From Phytohabitans aurantiacus (lineage in GTDB: Bacteria > Actinomycetota > Actinomycetes > Mycobacteriales > Micromonosporaceae): a DNA stretch of 64,000 nt. The first letter of the stretch is position 1; each line of letters begins with the position of its first letter. A program made the translations under genes and the position numbers. The stretch is from NCBI RefSeq assembly GCF_027923225.1, contig NZ_BSDI01000001.1, forward strand, positions 225,946 to 289,945. Direction: 5' to 3'. Of the stretch, positions 42,123 through 49,616 are shown piece after piece. A model generated the notes under the pieces. It saw only the letters and a program-made list of their open reading frames with translations, was not told the DNA's origin and searched no databases.

Positions 42123-42749
42123 CTCGTGCGCCAGGTCATCGACCAGCTCCGCGAGCAGGTCAGCACCGGTGCGTGGCCGGTGGGCGGCCGCATCCCGACC
42201 GAGCCGCAGCTCGTCGAGGCGCTCGGCGTGGGGCGCAACACAGTCCGGGAGGCGGTGCGGGCGCTGGTGCACGCCGGGGTGCTGGAGTGCCGGCAGGGCT
42301 CGGGCACGTACGTCGTCTCCGCCGACGAGCTGTCCGGTGCGGTGTCCCGCCGGCTCGCCAGCGCGCAGGTGGCCGAGGCTGTCGAGGTGCGCCGGGCGTT
42401 CGAGGTCGAGGCGGCACGGCTGGCGGCGCAGCGGCGTACACGGGAAGACATGGCGGCGCTCGACGGCGCGCTCGCCGACCGCGAGGCCGCGTGGCGATCA
42501 GGCCGGGTCGCCGATTTTGTCGAGGCCGACGCCGTGCTGCACGCGGCGATCGTGGCCGCCGCGCACAACGCGATGCTGGCGGAGCTGTACGCGTCGTTCG
42601 GCGCCGCGACGAGGGCGACGATCGCCGAGGGCGTGGGCGCCACGCTGCACCAGGACAGATACGTGGACCACGGGCGGCTGGTCGCGGCCATCCGAGCGGG
42701 TGATCCCGAGCGGGCGGCAGCCGAAGCCGGGGCGTTCCTAGAGGTCTAG
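42060..42749 (+). CDS. FadR/GntR-family transcriptional regulator
   Basis: A 229-residue regulator. The GntR winged helix (about 22-90: LVRQVIDQLREQVSTG, GRIPTEPQLVEALGVGRNTV) precedes an all-helical FCD ligand domain (about 100-225) with the metal-site pattern DAVLHAAIV and VDHGRLVAAIRAGD. Three 7-residue repeats precede the domain; a later start would remove them, but ATG 42060 is the first codon of the repeat. It probably represses the divergent MFS gene through the AATCAT dyad. Confidence 0.92.
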   Translation: MPRGGQTLPPGGRTQPRGGPTLVRQVIDQLREQVSTGAWPVGGRIPTEPQLVEALGVGRNTVREAVRALVHAGVLECRQGSGTYVVSADELSGAVSRRLASAQVAEAVEVRRAFEVEAARLAAQRRTREDMAALDGALADREAAWRSGRVADFVEADAVLHAAIVAAAHNAMLAELYASFGAATRATIAEGVGATLHQDRYVDHGRLVAAIRAGDPERAAAEAGAFLEV

Positions 42750-42774
42750 CCCGATTAGGCATAGGTTGCTGGGC

Positions 42775-43188
42775 ATGCTTAAGGGCTTCAAAGACTTCAT
42801 CATGCGCGGCAACGTCGTCGACCTGGCGGTCGGCATCGTCATCGGCGCTGCGTTCACCGCGGTCGTCGGCGCCTTCACCAAGGCATTCCTGGAGCCGCTG
42901 ATCCGCCTCGTTTCAGGCGGAAAAGGCGTCAAAGCGGGCGGATTCACGATCCGCGGGATCTACTTCGACGTACCGCTCTTCATCAACGGCCTCATCACCT
43001 TCTTCCTCACCGCCGCCACGCTGTACTTCCTCGTCGTGCTCCCCATGAACAAGCTCGCCGAACGGCGCCGACGCGGCGAGGAGCCCCCGCCCGCCGCACC
43101 CAGCGAAGAGGTCCAGCTGCTGACCGAGATCCGCGACGCGCTCGTGGCGCGCCGCAGCGTTCCCGAGCAGGTGGACCCGCGCAGATAG
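42775..43188 (+). CDS. mscL: Large-conductance mechanosensitive channel
   Basis: A 137-residue inner-membrane channel that opens under osmotic downshock. Helix N FKDFIMRGNVVDLAVG, TM1 IVIGAAFTAVVGAFTKAF, a ~35-residue loop, TM2 LFINGLITFFLTAATLYFLV and the charged C-terminal bundle (EEVQLLTEIRDALVARR) are all present; length is normal. The ATG at 42775 is used instead of a TTG at 42766. Confidence 0.96.
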   Translation: MLKGFKDFIMRGNVVDLAVGIVIGAAFTAVVGAFTKAFLEPLIRLVSGGKGVKAGGFTIRGIYFDVPLFINGLITFFLTAATLYFLVVLPMNKLAERRRRGEEPPPAAPSEEVQLLTEIRDALVARRSVPEQVDPRR

Positions 43189-43216
43189 TCGAACATCTGT
43201 TCTATACAGTGCTGCC

Positions 43217-43444
43217 ATGGAGCAGCGAAAGCACTGGTGGAACGGCAAATGGGGGCGGCTCGCGCGCCGGGATGTGTACCTGCGCGCGGACGCCGACCAG
43301 TGGTTCGTCGAGCAACGTGCGGGCGGAGCCGAGGGCGTGTCCCGCTTCTACGAGTTCGACAGCGAAGACGAGGCGTACGAGGCCGTCCGGTTGATGCTGG
43401 ACGGCCCGGACGACTGGCGGCAACTAGATGGCAGCGCTACCTAG
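43217..43444 (+). CDS. Small conserved hypothetical protein
   Basis: A 75-residue soluble protein (MEQRKHWWNGKWGRL at the start; a central VYLRADADQWFVEQRAGG; acidic C-terminal helix). Codon use is normal for the genome and similar small proteins occur in Micromonosporaceae. No function known. The last 20 bp lie within the PadR operator dyad of the next operon, so binding there may also affect readthrough from this gene. Confidence 0.7.
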   Translation: MEQRKHWWNGKWGRLARRDVYLRADADQWFVEQRAGGAEGVSRFYEFDSEDEAYEAVRLMLDGPDDWRQLDGSAT

Positions 43445-43461
43445 GTACCTGTGCCATCTAG
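43424..43461. promoter_or_regulatory. Large symmetric operator before the second PadR gene
   Basis: Outer arms CTAGATGGCA and TGCCATCTAG and an inner TACCTAGGTA share one centre (43442/43443), making a 38-bp dyad with four unmatched positions on each side. It lies 24 bp upstream of the PadR GTG start. Confidence 0.75.
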
Positions 43462-43484
43462 ATAGCTGTGCTACCTTCTCCCGT

Positions 43485-43811
43485 GTGGATCAGGAACGGC
43501 GGGGCCAGTGGCTGCGCGGCGTCCTCGACGTCTGCGTGATGGCCCTGCTGGGCCGGCGGGAGTCCTACGGATACGAGCTGGCGCAGGCGCTCGACGAGGC
43601 CGGATTCGGCCAGATTCAGGGCGGCACGCTGTATCCCGTGCTGTTGCGCCTCCAGCGCACCGGCCTGATCGCGGCCGAGTGGCGCGAGGGTGGCTCGGGC
43701 CCCGCACGCAAGTACTACCGGCTCACGGAGGACGGCAAGCAGGCCGTTGCGCGGCTTTCCGCCGACTGGTCCGTGTTCGCTGGCCACGTCGACGCGGTAA
43801 TCCGGAGGTGA
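43485..43811 (+). CDS. PadR-family transcriptional regulator (short form)
   Basis: A 108-residue winged-helix repressor: VMALLGRRESYGYELAQALD, GTLYPVLLRLQRTGLIAAEW, ARKYYRLTEDGKQAVARL. It lacks the long C-terminal helical domain, as in the LmrR/YqjI short class. Start is GTG 43485. The ABC genes follow at once (2-bp gap), and the 38-bp dyad upstream is the likely autoregulatory operator. Confidence 0.93.
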   Translation: MDQERRGQWLRGVLDVCVMALLGRRESYGYELAQALDEAGFGQIQGGTLYPVLLRLQRTGLIAAEWREGGSGPARKYYRLTEDGKQAVARLSADWSVFAGHVDAVIRR

Positions 43812-43813
43812 CC

Positions 43814-44644
43814 ATGGACAACGACAGATGGTTGTGGACGCTCGGGCAGGAGATGGCCCGGCACCAGCTAGCACCGGACGCGGTCCGGCACGTCGTCGCG
43901 GAGGCGGCGGCACACCTGCGCGACAGCGGGCAGCCGGCGCTGCGAGCGTTCGGCACGCCGGAGGGGTACGCGGCAGCGGTCGCGGAGAGCCTGGCGGCGC
44001 GGTACGGCCGGCCGGCCCGTCCAGCGCCCGGCCGGGTACGCCTGTCGGCCCGCGGCATCACCAAGCGGTACCGCCGGCGCACGATCCTGCGCTCGGTCGA
44101 CCTGACGGTACGGGCCGGCGAGGTGGCCGCCGTGGTCGGCGCGAACGGCGCTGGCAAGAGCACCTTCCTGCGCATCTGCGCCGGGCTGCTCGCACCGGAC
44201 TCCGGTGAGGTGACGCTCGACGGCCGCCTCGGATACTGCCCGCAGGACGCCGGCACGTATGACTTCCTCCTCCCCGACGAACAGTTCGTGCTGATCGGGG
44301 CCGGTCGCGGGCTCGACCGCGAGCGCTCCAAGCAGATCGGCCGGGCCGGCGCGGCCTCGCTCCAGTGGCGGCCAGCGGCCGGAGTCCAGACGCGTCACCT
44401 GTCCGGGGGCACCCGGCAGAAGCTCAACCTCGTCATGGCGTCCATGGGCGAGCCCGACGTACTGCTGCTCGACGAGCCGTACCAGGGCTTCGACCGCGGC
44501 ACGTACCTCGACTTCTGGCAGCACGTCTGGCGCTGGCGCGACGAGGGCCGGGCGGTCGTCGTGGTGACCCACCTACTGAGCCAGCTCGACCAGGTCGACC
44601 AGGTACTCGACCTGACACCCGCGTCTGAAGGAGCGGCCGCATGA
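43814..44644 (+). CDS. ABC ATPase with N-terminal HAAS-like helical domain
   Basis: A 276-residue protein. The first ~65 residues (DNDRWLWTLGQEMARHQLAP, LRAFGTPEGYAAAVAESLA) look like the HAAS/DUF1700 signalling domain usually encoded separately after PadR genes. The remainder is an ABC ATPase: Walker A GANGAGKST, signature LSGGTRQK, Walker B VLLLDEPYQGFD, H-loop VTHL. The Q-loop region is short (YCPQDAGTYDFL). The fusion is unusual. Its end overlaps the permease start (ATGA). Confidence 0.88.
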   Translation: MDNDRWLWTLGQEMARHQLAPDAVRHVVAEAAAHLRDSGQPALRAFGTPEGYAAAVAESLAARYGRPARPAPGRVRLSARGITKRYRRRTILRSVDLTVRAGEVAAVVGANGAGKSTFLRICAGLLAPDSGEVTLDGRLGYCPQDAGTYDFLLPDEQFVLIGAGRGLDRERSKQIGRAGAASLQWRPAAGVQTRHLSGGTRQKLNLVMASMGEPDVLLLDEPYQGFDRGTYLDFWQHVWRWRDEGRAVVVVTHLLSQLDQVDQVLDLTPASEGAAA

Positions 44645-45327
44645 AGATCCTGACCGTGGCCGAGATGGCGATCCGCGAGATGGTGCGCCGCCGCGCGGTA
44701 CTCGCTCTGCTGCTCGCCCTACCGCTGGCCTTCTACCTGGTGCGCCGCGGCGACCAGGTCGGCCAGTCGATCCGGTTCCTGCTGATCGGCCTCGCGTGGG
44801 CGGTCAGCACGGCGGCGCTGTTCGCCAGCGGCACCAGCCGGCCGATCGAGCCGCGCCTGCGGCTGTCCGGGTACGCCAGCCACCACCTCTATCTCGGCCG
44901 GCTCGCCGCGATGTGGCTGCTCGGCCTCGTGGTCGCGGCGCCGTTCTTCGCGCTCGTCGCGATCGACCACGGCGACCAGGTGCGGCTCGGCGCGGTGGCG
45001 CTGGCGATGCTGTTCGCCGTGACGGTGGCCGCGCCGTTCGGGCTGCTCATCGGGGCGATCGTGCCGCGCGAGCTGGAGGGCACGCTGCTTCTGCTGGTGG
45101 TGGTCGGTGTGCAGATGATGATCGACCCAGCCGACGCGCTGACGAAGGTGACGCCGTTCTGGTCCAGCCGCGAGATCGGCACCTACGCCGTCGACCACAC
45201 CGGCGACGAGTACCTCGTCAGGGGCCTCGTGCACGGCCTCATCTTCACCATCCTCGCGACGGCTGTGGTAGCACTACTGTCGACTCTGCGTCTGCGCGTG
45301 CGGATGCGGGCGGCAACGTCAGCGTAA
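44641..45327 (+). CDS. ABC-2-type transporter permease
   Basis: A 228-residue membrane protein with six predicted helices (starting about residues 18, 44, 84, 113, 139 and 205), partner of the preceding ATPase. The set probably exports a compound that inactivates PadR, by analogy with such operons. Its final ~83 bp overlap the 3' end of the convergent histidine kinase gene, a long overlap in which both proteins keep Arg/Ala-rich tails. Confidence 0.82.
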   Translation: MKILTVAEMAIREMVRRRAVLALLLALPLAFYLVRRGDQVGQSIRFLLIGLAWAVSTAALFASGTSRPIEPRLRLSGYASHHLYLGRLAAMWLLGLVVAAPFFALVAIDHGDQVRLGAVALAMLFAVTVAAPFGLLIGAIVPRELEGTLLLLVVVGVQMMIDPADALTKVTPFWSSREIGTYAVDHTGDEYLVRGLVHGLIFTILATAVVALLSTLRLRVRMRAATSA

Positions 45328-46972
45328 ACGTGGTGCCGACACCCACCTGGCTGGTGGCGACGATCGTGCCGTGGTGGTCGGTCACGATCTGGCGGACGAT
45401 CGCCAGACCCAGCCCGCTGCCGCCGGTACGCCGGCCGCGCGCCTGGTCGCCCCGCCAGAACCGGTCGAACACGTTCGGCAGCGCCTCGGGGGGAATGCCG
45501 GTGCCGGTGTCGGCCACGCGCACCACCACTGAGCCGCCCATATGGCCGGCGGTCAGGGTCACGCTTCCACCCGCCGCCGTGGCCCGGATGGCGTTGGAGA
45601 TGAGGTTGCCGAAAACCTGCCGCATCCGGTCCGGGTCGACGTTGACCAGCACCGCTTCGTGCACCGCCACCGCCAGCCGTACCCCGGCGGTCTCCGCCAC
45701 CGCCAGATGCGCGGTCCGAGCCGTCTCCAGCAGCTCGGCGAGGTCGATGACGACCCGGTGGTACGCCAGCGTGCCCGCTTCGGCGAGCGCCAGGTCCTGC
45801 AGGTCGTTGACGATCCGCTGTTGGAGCACCGCCTCTTCGTGCAGCGACGCGAAGAGCTCGGTATCGGGCGCGATCACGCCGTCCTTGAGCGCCTCCAGGT
45901 AGCCGCGCAGGTTGGCAAGCGGCGTTCGCAGCTCGTGCGCCACGTCGGCCACCAGCCGGCGCTGGCGCTCCTCGGCCCGCTGGAGCGAGTCGGCCATCCG
46001 GTTGAACGAGCGGCCGAGTTCGGCCACCTCGTCGCCACCGGATACCGAGACCCGGCTCGCCAGGTCACCGCGGCCGAGCCGGCCCGCGGCATCGGTGAGG
46101 CGGGCGATCGGCCGCAGTACCCGCCGGCTCAGCAGCGCGGTGCCGGCGATCGCGAGAATCGCCACACCGACCGCGGCGAGGAGCATCGGTCCGGCCGAGA
46201 GCGGGCGCGACGGTTCGCCGCCGACGCCTAGCGTGACCCGCAGCGGCACCGCCGACACGTCGCCGACCTGCTCGTTGAAGACCCGCGCCAGGCACGTGGT
46301 GAGCGTCTCCTCCCCCGGCGTCACGATTGGCTCGGGACGCACCGCGTTCGCCTGCGGCCGGCCGGACGCCGAGTCCAGGCAGGCGTTGACCCGCTGCTGA
46401 TCCTGGGCCGTATCGCGCTGGGACTCGCTGGCGAAGTCGATGCACTGCGGAAGCATCTCGGTCGTCCGATAGGAGGGGACGCCGTACGAGTCGACGGTCA
46501 TGTCGATCGGCGCGCTGTTACGGGTCTGGCAGGCCGCGAGCCGCACCCCGTAGCGGTAGTTGCTGATCAACTTGAGCGTCACGAGCATCGCGTTCTTCGG
46601 GTCCTCGCCATCCCGAAACGTCAGCACGGGACGCGGGTCGACGAGGGTCACGGTGGTGCCGAGTTCACGGGCCGTACGCCCACTGAGCTGGTCGGTGTCC
46701 GCCACCACCTCGCCGTACTCGGTCGCGAGATTCAGGCGCTGGCCGGTTCGCTGGCCGAGGTCCGACACCAGCGACGGCACCGCTTCCCAGGTGCCGTGGG
46801 TCCGCGCGTAGTTGAGCAGTTCCTCGTGGACCAGGTCGGTGACCTCCTGGTCAGCGGTGGCCGACTCGGTGATCTGCTCGGACGCCTGGCGCAGGGTCAG
46901 CCATGCCGTCGCCCCGATCGCGGTGATCGCGACCAGCATGACGAGCCCCAGTACGCGCAGGCGAAAGCTCAA
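45245..46972 (-). CDS. Sensor histidine kinase, second system
   Basis: A 575-residue kinase. TM1 is about 7-25 and TM2 about 262-282, enclosing a large ~235-residue extracellular sensor with four cysteines (C149, C177, C198, C227) that probably form two disulfides. HAMP follows, then H346 in DVAHELRTPL, N box ISNAIRATA, G1 DTGTGIPP and G2 GSGLGLAI. The start is TTG 46972, overlapping the regulator stop (TTGA). The sensor ligand is unknown; a cell-surface or redox signal is possible. Confidence 0.9.
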   Translation of the reverse strand: MSFRLRVLGLVMLVAITAIGATAWLTLRQASEQITESATADQEVTDLVHEELLNYARTHGTWEAVPSLVSDLGQRTGQRLNLATEYGEVVADTDQLSGRTARELGTTVTLVDPRPVLTFRDGEDPKNAMLVTLKLISNYRYGVRLAACQTRNSAPIDMTVDSYGVPSYRTTEMLPQCIDFASESQRDTAQDQQRVNACLDSASGRPQANAVRPEPIVTPGEETLTTCLARVFNEQVGDVSAVPLRVTLGVGGEPSRPLSAGPMLLAAVGVAILAIAGTALLSRRVLRPIARLTDAAGRLGRGDLASRVSVSGGDEVAELGRSFNRMADSLQRAEERQRRLVADVAHELRTPLANLRGYLEALKDGVIAPDTELFASLHEEAVLQQRIVNDLQDLALAEAGTLAYHRVVIDLAELLETARTAHLAVAETAGVRLAVAVHEAVLVNVDPDRMRQVFGNLISNAIRATAAGGSVTLTAGHMGGSVVVRVADTGTGIPPEALPNVFDRFWRGDQARGRRTGGSGLGLAIVRQIVTDHHGTIVATSQVGVGTTFTLTLPPASARADAESTVVLPQPSRGW

Positions 46973-47655
46973 GACTCCGCCAGCCTGTATCCCCGGCCGT
47001 AGACCGTCTGCACGTAACGCGGCTCCGCGGCGTCGGCCTCGATCTTGCGCCGCAGGTTCATGACGTGCGCGTCCACGGTGCGCTCCAGCACATAATGGTC
47101 GAACCCGAACGCCCGGTCGATGATCTGAGCCCGGGTGAACACCCGCCCCGGCTCGGCCGCCAGCACCTCCAGGATCCCGAACTCCTTCGCCGTCAGGACG
47201 ATCGGCCGCCCCTCCACGCGTACCTCGAACCGACCGGCATCGATCTCCAGCTCGCCGACGCGCAGAATTTTTTGGTTACCGGCGGTGACGGTGCCCGCAC
47301 GGCGCAGCAGCGCGCGCACCCGCGCGGTCAGCTCACGGGGGCTGTAGGGCTTGGTGATGTAGTCGTCGGCGCCCACGTCGAGGCCGAGCAGCAGGTCGTC
47401 TTCCGTCGAACGGGCGGTCAGCAGCAGGATCGGCACCTTCGACTCCGACCGCAGGATCCGGCACACGTCCATGCCGTCGACGACCGGCATCATGACATCG
47501 AGCACCACCAGGTCCGGGCGGCGCGATCGGGCCTGCTCAAGCGCCGTCCGACCGTCGCCGACCAGTAACACGCTGTGGCCGTCACGCTCCAGGTACACCC
47601 GGACCAGGTTCGCCTGCTTGGGGTCGTCTTCTGCGACCAGGATGCGCGCGCTCAT
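46969..47655 (-). CDS. OmpR-family response regulator, second system
   Basis: A 228-residue regulator with acidic pocket EDD, phospho-Asp D53 (VVLDVMMPVVD), K in YITKPY and an OmpR winged helix (LTAKEFGILEVLA, RTVDAHVMNLRRKIE, VYGRGYRLAES). Upstream, a 15-bp motif occurs twice in opposite orientation, and a TCCTATGA half-motif overlaps its own start codon, pointing to autoregulation and control of the divergent DUF3152 gene. Confidence 0.94.
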   Translation of the reverse strand: MSARILVAEDDPKQANLVRVYLERDGHSVLLVGDGRTALEQARSRRPDLVVLDVMMPVVDGMDVCRILRSESKVPILLLTARSTEDDLLLGLDVGADDYITKPYSPRELTARVRALLRRAGTVTAGNQKILRVGELEIDAGRFEVRVEGRPIVLTAKEFGILEVLAAEPGRVFTRAQIIDRAFGFDHYVLERTVDAHVMNLRRKIEADAAEPRYVQTVYGRGYRLAES

Positions 47656-47682
47656 AGGACTCCTATAGTGCCCGGCACCATG

Positions 47683-47697
47683 ATGAAGATCCTATGA
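47683..47697 (+). promoter_or_regulatory. 15-bp motif, copy 1, in the RR2/DUF3152 divergent spacer
   Basis: ATGAAGATCCTATGA on the plus strand, 28 bp from the regulator start. It matches the inverted copy at 47742-47756 at 14 of 15 positions. Confidence 0.6.
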
Positions 47698-47741
47698 AGA
47701 AATTGTTCGCTACCGATCGGGTCGGCCGACTGACAGCAAAA

Positions 47742-47756
47742 TCATAGGTTCTTCAT
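47742..47756 (-). promoter_or_regulatory. 15-bp motif, copy 2 (inverted), in the RR2/DUF3152 divergent spacer
   Basis: ATGAAGAACCTATGA on the minus strand, 43 bp upstream of the DUF3152 start. Centre-to-centre distance from copy 1 is 59 bp, so both could be bound in a looped or cooperative way. Confidence 0.6.
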
Positions 47757-47798
47757 TGCCCCATACATACCGTCCGGGCATGAAACGGGAGCAGACCC

Positions 47799-48488
47799 GT
47801 GCGTAGCTCACTGGCGGCCGCAGCCGCCGTCGCGGGCGGGCTCCTCTTCGGAGCCGCCGGCTTCGCGATCCGAGACAGCGATGGTACGCAGGCAGCCTTG
47901 CCGCCCCCACCGTCAGTCACGCCTTCCGAATCTCCGACGCCGCCCCCGATTCCGCAGAGCGGCGAGGGCACGTTCCGGAAAGCCGGCGGCAGCGCGCCTC
48001 GCGTCGGCACCGGCAAGGTCCTGCGCTACCGGGTAGAGGTCGAACGGGGGATCGACGAAGACCCGGCGGAGTTCGCCGAGTGGGTCGACAAGATCCTGGC
48101 CGACCCCGGAGGCTGGACGGGACGCGGCCGATGGGCGTTCCAGCGCCCGCGCGCCGGATCGGTCGACTTCGTGGTGCGACTCGCCACCCCCGACACCGTC
48201 GACGAGGTGTGCGGCTCCTACGGCCTGGACACGGGCGGCGAAGTCTCCTGCCGAGGCGGCCCCAACGTGATGATCAACCTGAAACGGTGGGAACTGGCCA
48301 TCCCCTCCTACAACGGCGACACCTACACGTACCGTCACTTGGTGGTAAACCACGAGGTAGGTCACTTCCTAGGTCACGGCCACGTGAACTGTCCCGGGGA
48401 AGGAAAACCCGCCCCCGTCATGCAGACCCAGATCTACGGCATGCACGGCTGCGTCCCCAACGGCTGGCCCTACCCCGACCTCCACTAA
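47799..48488 (+). CDS. Secreted DUF3152 protein with metzincin-like zinc motif
   Basis: A 229-residue exported protein: N-terminal signal/anchor (about 3-25), a Pro/Ser linker (SVTPSESPTPPPIPQSG), then a ~170-residue domain. The zinc site is H185-E186-x2-H189-x2-G192-x2-H195, exactly the HExxHxxGxxH pattern of metzincins, with a downstream Met (IYGMHG) that could be the Met-turn. DUF3152 is uncharacterised; peptidase activity is a fair inference. Start is GTG 47799. It is divergent from the second two-component system, whose boxes lie in between. Confidence 0.87.
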   Translation: MRSSLAAAAAVAGGLLFGAAGFAIRDSDGTQAALPPPPSVTPSESPTPPPIPQSGEGTFRKAGGSAPRVGTGKVLRYRVEVERGIDEDPAEFAEWVDKILADPGGWTGRGRWAFQRPRAGSVDFVVRLATPDTVDEVCGSYGLDTGGEVSCRGGPNVMINLKRWELAIPSYNGDTYTYRHLVVNHEVGHFLGHGHVNCPGEGKPAPVMQTQIYGMHGCVPNGWPYPDLH

Positions 48489-48583
48489 CCCCCCGCCGCG
48501 CCCCCGCGCACTGCGCCCCGTACTCGCGCTGCGCCCCGCGCGGCGCGCCGGCGCTGCGTTACGGCGTGTCGCCACGCCCCTCG

Positions 48584-48668
48584 CGTCGATCAAGGGCGAA
48601 TGCACGCGGTTGGATCTCTCTTCCGCGTGTATTCGCCCTTGATCCATGGAGATCTCCTTGATCGACGC
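48584..48668 (+). repeat. Family B structured repeat, copy 4
   Basis: Arms GATCAAGGGCGAATGCACGC and GCGTGTATTCGCCCTTGATC, loop with GGATCTCTCTT, tail CATGGAGATCTCC and third repeat TTGATCG. It lies 95 bp after the DUF3152 stop. Confidence 0.95.
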
Positions 48669-48708
48669 CGCCGAGAGGGCGGCTCAGCGTCGCGTCGAGG
48701 TCCATCGC

Positions 48709-48741
48709 CGTCGGTCGGGCACCGCTGGCGCCCGACCGACG
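48709..48741. repeat. Perfect 12-bp dyad downstream of family B copy 4
   Basis: CGTCGGTCGGGC and GCCCGACCGACG around a 9-nt loop. No U-run. It may be a terminator or an independent small palindrome. Confidence 0.6.
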
Positions 48742-48980
48742 ACCAGTTTGTCCCCTTCGCACCGCTGCCGCCTGGACAGAGTGCCGCAATGCTCAACTCA
48801 ACGGCGTTGTCTCCTTGATCACGAAGACCACAGAGGCCGCTCGAGGGCGCATCTTCCCGGGATCGTGCCGGTACACATGGAGTTACCCGTCGTGTCGCCA
48901 CGCCTGGCGACGTTGCGGCTTACGGCAGCCGTGAGACGGCGACTAGCCGGGGTCGCCGTGGGCCTCTATGCTCCGAAAAC

Positions 48981-49616
48981 GTGTCAGGCGACGGCGGGGG
49001 GCCGGGCGCGGGCCCGAGAGGGCTGGGCGCTCGGTTAGTTGCGATACCGCTCCGGTGGCTGGGAGTCAGCACCGGTGCTGCTGCGTTGGCGGCTTCTGGG
49101 CTCTTCGGTGGCTTGGAAGTCGCCGAAAAGCCGGAGGTGCCACCGGCGGTAGTCAACGAGGTCAACCGCGGCGAGCCGTGGAACGTGACCGTGGTGCGCG
49201 CCCGCCTGCTCAGCGAGCTGGGCGATCTCCGGCTGGAGAAAGAAGGCGACCGCTGGTTCGCCATCGTGGCCGACATCGAGGTGACGGCTCCCGAGAGCCG
49301 CAACGACGTCAGCGACATCTTCAGCGTTTCCGGCGTGGAAGGGCTGCTCGGCGACAAGCCCCAGCACATCCTCAAGCCCCAGCACATCGTCGCGGTCCGT
49401 GACGCCAGCCGGGTCCAGTACCTCAACCCGAACATGCCGGAAAGAATCGGCTTTGTCTGGGAGCAGTCGGGCAATGCCCCGATACCGACAAACGTGACTA
49501 TCACGATCTACAAGAAGACGTACCGGGCTTCCTCGCTCACCGACCACATGGAATGGCTCGACCATGAGCCGCGAGCCCAGCTCGAAGTACCCGTCGAAGA
49601 CAAGCGGTCACCATGA
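48981..49616 (+). CDS. Anchored extracellular protein of unknown function, first of three overlapping genes
   Basis: A 211-residue protein. After a Gly-rich start, one hydrophobic segment (about 19-45, VAIPLRWLGVSTGAAALAAS) leads to an extracellular beta-rich region (WNVTVVRARLLSELGDLRLE, WFAIVADIEVTAPESRN) ending in a long charged tail. The sandwich pattern resembles that in the next two products. Start is GTG 48981; its stop overlaps the next ATG (ATGA). No family recognised. Confidence 0.75.
   Translation: MSGDGGGPGAGPRGLGARLVAIPLRWLGVSTGAAALAASGLFGGLEVAEKPEVPPAVVNEVNRGEPWNVTVVRARLLSELGDLRLEKEGDRWFAIVADIEVTAPESRNDVSDIFSVSGVEGLLGDKPQHILKPQHIVAVRDASRVQYLNPNMPERIGFVWEQSGNAPIPTNVTITIYKKTYRASSLTDHMEWLDHEPRAQLEVPVEDKRSP

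Larger units (their letters stand above)
48489..48980. other. Gene-free stretch with structured repeats
   Basis: About 490 bp. It holds a G/C-only tract (48489-48580), family B copy 4 (48584-48668), a 12-bp dyad (48709-48741) and then about 240 bp where nothing is recognised. An open frame from 48646 has unnatural composition and begins inside the family B element; it is not accepted as a gene. Confidence 0.65.

Noticed and set aside
48646..49038. Open frame of ~130 codons after family B copy 4
   Set aside because: It begins inside the repeat, is Arg/His-rich in a way typical of out-of-frame GC-rich DNA, and overlaps the start of a better-supported gene.
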